From positions 3,973,001-4,037,000 of the forward strand of contig NC_084894.1 in assembly GCF_958979055.1 (NCBI RefSeq): a stretch of DNA of 64,000 nucleotides. Reading direction: 5' to 3'. Below the pieces are notes generated by a model that made no database searches, was not told the DNA's origin, and worked only from the letters and a program-made list of their open reading frames with translations. Origin of the DNA: Alnus glutinosa (lineage: Eukaryota > Streptophyta > Magnoliopsida > Fagales > Betulaceae). This document shows positions 57,057 through 64,000 of the stretch, one piece after another. The first letter of the stretch is position 1. Every line of letters begins with the position of its first letter. The translations under genes and the position numbers were made by a program.

Positions 57057-57309
57057 CCACGTGATCTAGAAATTTTACTTGAAGTCTTTAATGAACGACT
57101 AAACGGGTCAAACAGGTTGTGCCGACCCGGTTCGACCCATTATGTTAAAAATGGGTTTCACGGGTCGTATCGGGTAACACGTGAAATTATCGTGTTCATG
57201 TCGTGTCTGGAACCCCGACTTGTTAACATAAACGGGTCATGCTTGGGTCTATGTTAAACGGGTCGCGGGTCTTAACGGGTTGTGTCGGGTACCCGTTTTA
57301 CTAGCCCTA

Positions 57310-58042
57310 CACTGTCTATTAAATTGACATATGTCTTTAGAGCATTTTATTCTCACGTGTTCTAAAAGCAACATATGCCTGTTTTAATTAAAAATCCTTT
57401 CTCCGACCCAATTTAGAGAAAAACTTTGTTCCCCATGGGCCACGAGCACACCCTAATGAAAAAAGAAGAAATTTATTGGCAGAACATCAAACAACGTTGT
57501 GGGGGCATCCAAGTGCAAAACTCAAGGTGCACCGCATGATTTGAATTATTCACGTGTTTGAAATATATGGGCCCACAGACCAATATTATGTGAAAAGAAT
57601 TATTTGGGCCCACATGTATGAGCCCGTGTCCAGAAAGGAAAAGCATGAGTTTTATGTGGGCCCAACCAATGACAACTCACATTTCCCACTTGCGCAAAGT
57701 TCACACGAATCAGATATTTTACAGCTTTTAAGGTATTTTATCAATTTTTATTTTTTTTTTTTATTTTTTTTTTTAAATAAAAAATAAAAAATCATGTCTA
57801 TAGTCATTCAAATTAAATGGTTAGAATAAATGGAGAGGATCGATTTTATTATTCAAATTTTGTTTTGTCACGTCATTTAAATGTTAGATATTGTAGCAAT
57901 ATATAAACCATTAGATTTGTGAAATATAATTTAGATCCCAAAATGAATAATCTTTTTTTTTTTTCACTTGAAATTGAGAAATTCCTATTATTAACGGATT
58001 AGGCTTCCCTCCATTTTTTCAATAACGGGACATCTATTGTTA
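57310..58042. other. Spacer with MITE A remnant
   Basis: About 57320-57430 resembles part of MITE family A. The rest is AT-rich without a gene. Confidence 0.4.
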
Positions 58043-58240
58043 TTGTATTTGAAATGAAAGATGAAGTGTGTCACTTACGGTCCGGGAGAATTGATAAATG
58101 CGAAGAGAGACGGAAATTCAGCTGCTCATGGTTTAGCTAGAGAGGCAGTTAAGCATGTCATGGATAAAGTCCGGGTCAAAGAAATTTCAAACTGTATTTA
58201 TGATATTCTAATCCGAGAGCAAATTGCTCGTGTTTGATCA
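58043..58240 (+). pseudogene. LINE RNase H-like fragment
   Basis: The plus strand encodes YGPGELINAKRDGNSAAHGL, then AREAVKHVMD and NCIYDILIREQ before a stop. The xxREGNxxAHxLA pattern is the C-terminal part of the RVT_3 RNase H domain found in plant non-LTR elements. No start or upstream catalytic residues remain. Confidence 0.65.
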
Positions 58241-58601
58241 AATTATTGATATATATATATATTTTTTTTATTTTAAAAAAAAAAATTAAAAAAGGTCACT
58301 TCCATACAGGCTGGGCCATTGGAATGCAGGGCCTTCGGACAGCTGCTTTGTAGCCCAAAAAGTAGTGACGCTGAGCTGTGCAGGTGCAGGTGCAGGAAGC
58401 CTGGAGAAGAAAAACATGAAGAAGCATGAAGCATCATCCATCGCCTTCAATACAAAAATGGGGGGTTTTCTTTCTTTCATTACCTCGGATTACAGCTGGA
58501 TTGAGAGAATCTTTGTTGTCAGAGTTGAATGGCATCAGACAATGGCACAAGGCAAAGCACTACCACCCAAATACAATTGAGTCCCACATAAATCTATTAA
58601 A

Positions 58602-58643
<42 letters not shown>

Positions 58644-59419
58644 GTACAATTGCTATTCTAAGAGGGACAGAAATTTCCTACAAACTGGCCAGTAAAAAAT
58701 TTTATACAAACCATATTTAAGGTTGACATGTGTTCTTTAAGCATGTGAGAATCACATGTTTAAATGACACATGTCACTCTTATATGTGAGTTGTAGAAAA
58801 GACATGTAAAGAGTTACTGTCTCAACCGTTAGATTTTAACAGTTATTAACTGCTATTTCAACAGTCATAATCTAATTCAACAGTTATAAACTGTTGTTTT
58901 CAGTAATTCATTTTTTGGTACAATTTTTTCTTCTTTTCTTCTCTACTGTTACAAATTTTTTTATTTGGAGTAGTGTTCATAATTTGCAATCTATACTGAT
59001 CAAGAATTAGTAATTCCCACACAGATTTAAATTTCGCTTCTTTAATATCAGTAGTCACCACGTCTTTATTTGTAGCAATATTCTCTTCCTAATTACCTCT
59101 ATCAACGTCCAAGCCCTCTAAAACAAGTTAAGAAGTGTTCTTTACCCAAATAGCCTAGTTTTCCTAGGCTTTGTCTTGAATTGTACATGAGTTAAGAGTG
59201 GATGATGAAAAGATCAATAAAGGCTATTCAAGAGTGGCCTACACCAAACAACTTGCAAAGTAACAAGCTTTCATGCGTTGGCCTCATCTTGTCCCTCAAT
59301 TCATTAAGAACTTCAGTACTAATTGCATGAAAAGGGCAAGTTTAAGGGCAACTTTTAATCATGAGTTTTTTCAGTTTTACCTATATAGCAGCTAGACGTT
59401 ACCTTGGCCTGCCTCACAT
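58241..59419. other. Spacer with T44 run and MITE A relative
   Basis: A T run of roughly 40 bases lies at 58599-58639. About 58690-58810 shares GACACATGTCACTCTTATAT with MITE family A. At 58832-58905 three short AACAGTTAT/ACTGTT palindromic words repeat. No gene. Confidence 0.5.
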
Positions 59420-59642
59420 GAAATGGTAATCATCAAGCATAGAGACCCACCCAGGATCCATCAGACTAATCTTTGACCCAATATCCCACACCACTAGAGA
59501 TATTGAGCCTTTAAATGTGGGCTTCGCCCAAATGGCCGGCCTCAAGAGGGAAGTAGCACCTAGGAATTTTGGAATTCGAGACCTCAAGAAATAATATTCT
59601 TAGAAGCATCAAGCCTGATAAACCACTAGGCCAACCCCTTAG
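59420..59642 (-). mobile_element. tRNA-derived SINE
   Basis: On the minus strand, from 59642, the sequence reads GGGTTGGCCTAGTGGTTTAT, an RNA polymerase III A-box-like start (TGGCCTAGTGG), and about 60 bp later GAGGTCTCGAATTCC, a B-box-like motif (consensus GGTTCGANNCC). Spacing fits a tRNA-related head; a non-tRNA body ending CTATGCTTGATGATTACC follows. Length about 220 bp. The tail and target duplications are not clear. Confidence 0.7.
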
Positions 59643-61107
59643 GGTTATGATTGCCTTCTTTATACACCATTGTTCAACAACTTCGACATTAGCAGTCTCA
59701 TCTCATTCAAAAGGAGTTCGTTCTAAATTCGAATCTTGAAGCGCCCGAACATGTCAATAGCCAAGCAAGTTTGAATCCACGCCAAGCTAATTTATAGGGA
59801 TATAACTTTAGGTTGAAGCATAAGAGTGGGAAGAGTAACCAACTTGCTCATGCTCTTTCTTTAAGTGTTCTGCTACAAGGCTTTTTAGTCTTTTGACTCG
59901 ACGATGATTGTGCTGATTTTGGTGGAATTTGGAGATTGTGCAAACAAGGCTCAATTTGTTGACGCCTACAATTTGTTTACTTGGTTGATATATGTCAACA
60001 CATAATTAATTGGAGCCAAGCAATCGGATTTTTTTTTTGTTTTTTTGAATACCCTTCGATCACATGCTAATACATGTCAACAAATTGTAAAAGAGTTATA
60101 AATCTATCATTTTTCTTCGCATAATGTCAAATAGTTTCATCAATCCAATGATTTATCCAATAGATATTTTTGTAAATTCCATTAAATTTTGACCATCGTT
60201 TAAATCCTTGCGATTTGTTTTATTTTTTTTCCTAAAAAAGAAGGGTATTTTAAAAATTTTAATGGGATTTAACGAAAAATTTTAACGGATAATTAATATT
60301 GAAAAATAGATACCTTAAATTGACACTTTTTAAAGTTTGAATCCTTAAATGCAAAAGTTATGAAAGATCGAGAGTTATATTGAAAGAATGTTTTTCTGGC
60401 TCCCCTTTCTTTCTTCTTTTTTATTTTTTATTTTTTTTTATTGCCGATGGAAAAAAAAGAATTGTCTCAAGTAAAAGTCTTGTTCATCCTTGGCTACAAC
60501 TATCAAATTTGAATGCCTAATATCCCAATATTGTTGTACTTTGATTTATAACAACTGGATTTAACAATTTATAGGATACATAACTCTATCCCCAATTCAT
60601 CCTCGTCAAACCACATTTTTTATTTTATTTTATTTTTTATTTTTAACTATGGGTGGATGAAGTATGCTAACTCAGTAAAGATGTACGAGATATGAATTCC
60701 AAAATGCAAAAAAGCATTTCTCGACCAAAAGAAAGTAATATGCCTAACACATGCATAGGAAGCAGATCTAATTAGGTGATTCATTTTGTATACTTCCGCT
60801 GTACTTGAAAGCGTCTTACACTTTTAGTAAGATTGGATTAGTACTAATCAAAAACAGTCAACAGCAGCGTGAAGTAATCACTTACCATGTACAATATACA
60901 CATCCACATTAATTCTCATCGAAGTTGTTTCTTATAATAGTCACTAGTTTGTTAACAAGCCAGAAGAGAAGGAAAAAGAAAGAACACTAAAAATACAAAT
61001 GAAAGGTTTTGCCTAATAAAGCCGCCTCGCTAGATGTTAGGGCAAAGAAGTACTCTCAAGTAATGTACCAACTCATTCCCGTTTGCTTCCCTACACAACA
61101 AACCACA
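59643..61107. other. Spacer and 3' flank of the CBP80 gene
   Basis: Contains a relative of the family C foldback right arm (about 60240-60390) and T-rich tracts near 60419-60440 and 60617-60643. No gene supported. Confidence 0.45.
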
Positions 61108-64000
61108 TCACGCTTCCGCACAACGAAGGCCACAGTAAACGGCTTTGCGAAAGAGAGGATGCGCATTTTCCCCTAATACCTCCACAACCAACTTCTCGAT
61201 GTGAGGCCATATCTGCCCAGCCAAAATTTAACGCCGAAAAAAGAGTCAGAAACAAAAGATCTTTGCATTTATCAAATTAGATAACAGTAAGTACACAGCC
61301 ACGCCCCGGACCAGGATCCTCTCCAGTTGAGAGGAACTGGAGAGGATCTTGATGCGATCATTCAGAGGTAGATGCATCACATGAAGAACAATCAAAGTAT
61401 GTGAAAATAATGATGTACTAGTTATGAACAGGAAACAACCTTCTTTATCGTGAACCCTAGCATAGGACTGCTCATAAATCTACTTAACAAGACCAAATAA
61501 ACCATCAACATTCAAAAAAGTATAATTATGTTCACACAATGCTAAAGTTATGCAGTAAAAAGAAGGCTTGATGCCATGAGGTAATGCTTTATGGTATAAA
61601 GAGATAAGACCATCTGCCATGCCGTGAGAAGATGCATGAACCAAAAGGTCTATAAACAATTTAACAATACAAATTGACGAAATGACCTGCCCTTAAAGGA
61701 AATTTACTCGTTCTTCGCCAACCTCATTCAGACTATAAAATCATGTGCTATACCACACAAACGATGTAAATAAGAAAAGATAGAAGAAAATGGAAAGCAA
61801 AATGAACTCTAAAGACATTCTTAAAAGAAAAGCTCCCAAAAGATAGAAGGAAATTGGAGATTGAAAGGGCATCACCATTTTTAAATATTCTTCCAGGATC
61901 ATTTATTCCTCAAGTCCGTTCAAATAGATCCATAAAAGGTGGGAGTCTTTTATATAGTAAACATCTTAGCTTATATTTGAACAGTAGATAATATTGCATG
62001 TATGGACCAAAAACTACACCTTTTCTTGAAGTGAAAAGAAGTAATTTCATGTTTTGTGCATACTTATCTCTCATACATGACCTCCTTAATCTATTGATTA
62101 TTTAGATTATTATAAAATAGTTATTTATACGTGAAATGGTTGACAACCTATCAAGATTGATAGCTTGGCACCCTAACATGGTTTATCCTTTATATATATG
62201 CCATACTATAGCCAAAAAGAGAATATGCAGCTACATTAGCAGAAATGTACTGCAGATATAGGAAAGTTAAGAAAACGAGATGAGGATATGGGAAAAGGAA
62301 ACTCCGACAAAACTATAAAGAAGGAACAGGAGTGCCAGAGACTCTTTACCTCAGAAGCATATTGTCTTGAAAAAGCCTTGACATAGCCCAAAGTCGACAA
62401 ACACCACTGCTCTTTTTCACCTATGTTATAGACGTTGCTTGTCCTTCCACCATTTGGCTGACTGCCAAAAATAAAACAAAGTGTTGGGTTTGAACAGTTT
62501 TGTAAAGTTGTTTTGAGATTAATATAGTTTGCTTATTCATCGAAAAAAAAACAAAAATAAAACAAAGCTATTACTGGGATGTCGATATAAAAACGGTAAA
62601 CAGTCTTCTCTTTTTATTTTTTATTTTTATATTATTATTATTATTTTTTGTGGGGGAGGGGGGGGGGGGGGGGGGGGAAGAACCTTTTTTGCTGTCTTTC
62701 ATTCTCGTTGTCCACCTCCATCGTTGATGATTCTTCATGGTCAACTGCCATTGAATCTACTTGAATAGACTTTAACTCCCGCAATGTTCCAGCTATAGAT
62801 GCCTCAGGTAGGCGTTCCATCAATACATTAGAGAAGTTTTTGTACAAAGAGAGGAACAATGCCTGTAAATGCCAATCATGGTAGAAACAAATGTAATGTA
62901 AGGTAATGCTAGATCATAGGGGTGGAAACTAAAATGTTACAAATTAAAGATAAGGGGGTGCTAGATCATAGGAACCAAAAGTGAGTTCTATTCTGAAAAA
63001 TCCAGCTTTCGTCTTGTATCCAATCCCATGGAACCATAAAACAAAAATGAAGCAGCAATCAGTATGTATTATCTAATGCAGTCATGTAAGCTCTAACAAT
63101 GGTTAAATGTTGGAAGCTATCGTTAATCACACTTACTATTGCTGGAAGCGACTACTGCTGACTCACCATTGCATGAATTATTCAATAGAAGCAAGCAATA
63201 GTAAACTGAATCTACATGAATCCTGTGTAGAAATTGCCATTCGATGACATGTATCTCTGCCCCATTTTCCAAGCCAAGGCACATAAATGTCTTTCACATT
63301 ATTTGGGAAAGAATCAATGCTGATGTCTTTCATGTAAAAAGCAAAAACAGAAAGTAAAAAAAAAAAAGCCTGAACTAAGCAAAAGAGCCATTGTTTAGTA
63401 GATGTTATACACTGCAGTTCAAGATGATAGGAGTCTAGAATTGAAAGGGCAAAAAGTTCAGAGTTATGTTCCACGTCATCAGAGTGGCAACATAAAGCAA
63501 AATCCTTGTCAGAAAATAAATCATAGAGCAGCATTTCCACCCAACCATCCAAGCAATATTAGCAAAGCATGTCTGCTTTTTGCCACCATACATAACTACT
63601 AAAATTTTCATCCAACTTTTCCATTGTCTTTAATTATAACACCTAATTCCAAGATGACAATATGTGCTACGTTTCCTTTTAGACTAGTGATTGATTGATG
63701 AAAAGCACAGTAATTCTTTTTCTCTGATAGTGAACAGAACCGTAACAGATTAAAGGTGTTGGGGAAAGGGGTGGGGAATAAAGAAACATTACTACTAATT
63801 ATATATCAAGCACCTCATTTTCATCAAGGGCTCGAGCAAGAAGAGCCTCCTTTGCCTCCAAAGACTCACGTACTGATATCTCCTCCTCTTTAGCCTTTTC
63901 GGCACGCGATTTCAAACGATTCAACCTCACAGGGTTTTCACCAAGAACAGGTTCACCATCTACAAGTGTAAGCTTTGACTCGGCAACCTCCAATTCCGCT
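61108..64000 (-). CDS. ABH1: Nuclear cap-binding protein subunit CBP80/ABH1, C-terminal four exons
   Basis: CBP80 with CBP20 forms the nuclear cap-binding complex acting in splicing, miRNA processing and ABA signalling. Exons, minus strand: 63814-64000 (cut by the window edge), 62684-62862, 62350-62461, 61108-61212; the joins keep one frame and end with TGA at 61108-61110. Identifying stretches: ESKLTLVDGEPVLGENPVRL, then SLEAKEALLARALDENE, KNFSNVLMERLPEASIAGTL, SMAVDHEESSTMEVDNENER, NIGEKEQWCLSTLGYVKAFS and IWPHIEKL followed by HPLFRKAVY near the end. Plant CBP80 is about 850 residues, so around 195 C-terminal residues are seen and the rest lies to the right. Intron 62350-61213 is 1.1 kb. 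The intron after the 62684-62862 exon begins GTTCTT followed by a C20 tract. Confidence 0.92.
62652..62677. repeat. Poly(G) tract G5AG20
   Basis: In the CBP80 transcript this is a C20 tract starting at intron position +7. Length is likely to vary and to be hard to sequence. Confidence 0.95.

Larger units (their letters stand above)
55574..57309. mobile_element. hAT-like element carrying a nested hAT and a gene-leader-like segment
   Basis: Ends TAGGGTTGGTAA (55574) and TTACTAGCCCTA (to 57309) are inverted repeats matching at 10 of 12. Flanking 8-mers CGCTGTCG (55566-55573) and CACTGTCT (57310-57317) agree at 6 of 8, as for an old hAT duplication. Subterminal parts are rich in GGGTCGGGTCGC, ACCCGGTTCGACCC and AACGGGTTGTGTCGG. 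A second element is inserted at 56346-57056. Between left end and nested copy lies an unusual pyrimidine- and GC-rich segment (about 55855-56153). Confidence 0.75.

Overview
The window is nuclear DNA of a flowering plant, very probably a woody eudicot (rosid-like; no species call is made). The evidence is intron-rich genes with GT-AG introns, plant-only gene families (Mg-chelatase CHLD, a P-class PPR protein, a hexokinase-like protein), AT-rich spacers, and plant-type Copia, LINE, hAT, Mutator-like and SINE elements.

Layout. 1-7250: a degenerate interspersed repeat broken by a LINE fragment, then a complete but disabled Copia element (1905-6681, minus) with two 277-bp LTRs, a primer-binding site and a 5-bp target duplication. 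7254-11402 (+): the last four exons of CHLD, whose final intron is almost entirely a decayed Copia insertion. 13428-18775 (+): an eight-exon gene for a TITAN9-like coiled-coil protein. 20230-21813 (+): a six-exon UBC19/UBC20-type E2 ubiquitin-conjugating enzyme. 22642-23402: a hAT-like element. 24331-26667 (-): an intronless PPR protein. 28306-33441 (-): a seven-exon TAN1/THUMPD1-type THUMP protein for tRNA cytidine acetylation. 35276-42469 (-): a nine-exon hexokinase of the HKL type. About 42900-61000: 18 kb with no gene I can support, filled with foldback MITEs, a Mutator-like element, nested hAT elements, LINE and SINE pieces and microsatellites. 61108-64000 (-): the last four exons of nuclear cap-binding protein CBP80/ABH1, which continues past the right edge.

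Intron-exon structures were rebuilt by hand. For TITAN9-like (301 aa), the E2 (189 aa), TAN1-like (392 aa) and the hexokinase (509 aa), all coding exons sum to an intact frame from ATG to stop, so these look like working genes. The genes are not an operon; they are independent housekeeping loci (chlorophyll synthesis, cell division and ubiquitin, organelle RNA, tRNA modification, sugar phosphorylation or sensing, mRNA cap binding). The trio TITAN9-like, UBC19-like and hexokinase-like matches, from memory, a close cluster on Arabidopsis chromosome 3, which suggests conserved microsynteny.

No wholly new system is evident. The most unusual items are a nested hAT pair enclosing a leader-plus-splice-donor-like segment (55574-57309), a Copia element with near-identical LTRs but three pol breaks, a CHLD intron that is about 97% transposon, a GT-anchored minisatellite in the TITAN9-like gene, long pyrimidine or C tracts just inside two 5' splice sites, and several families of foldback elements with more than one copy in the window.
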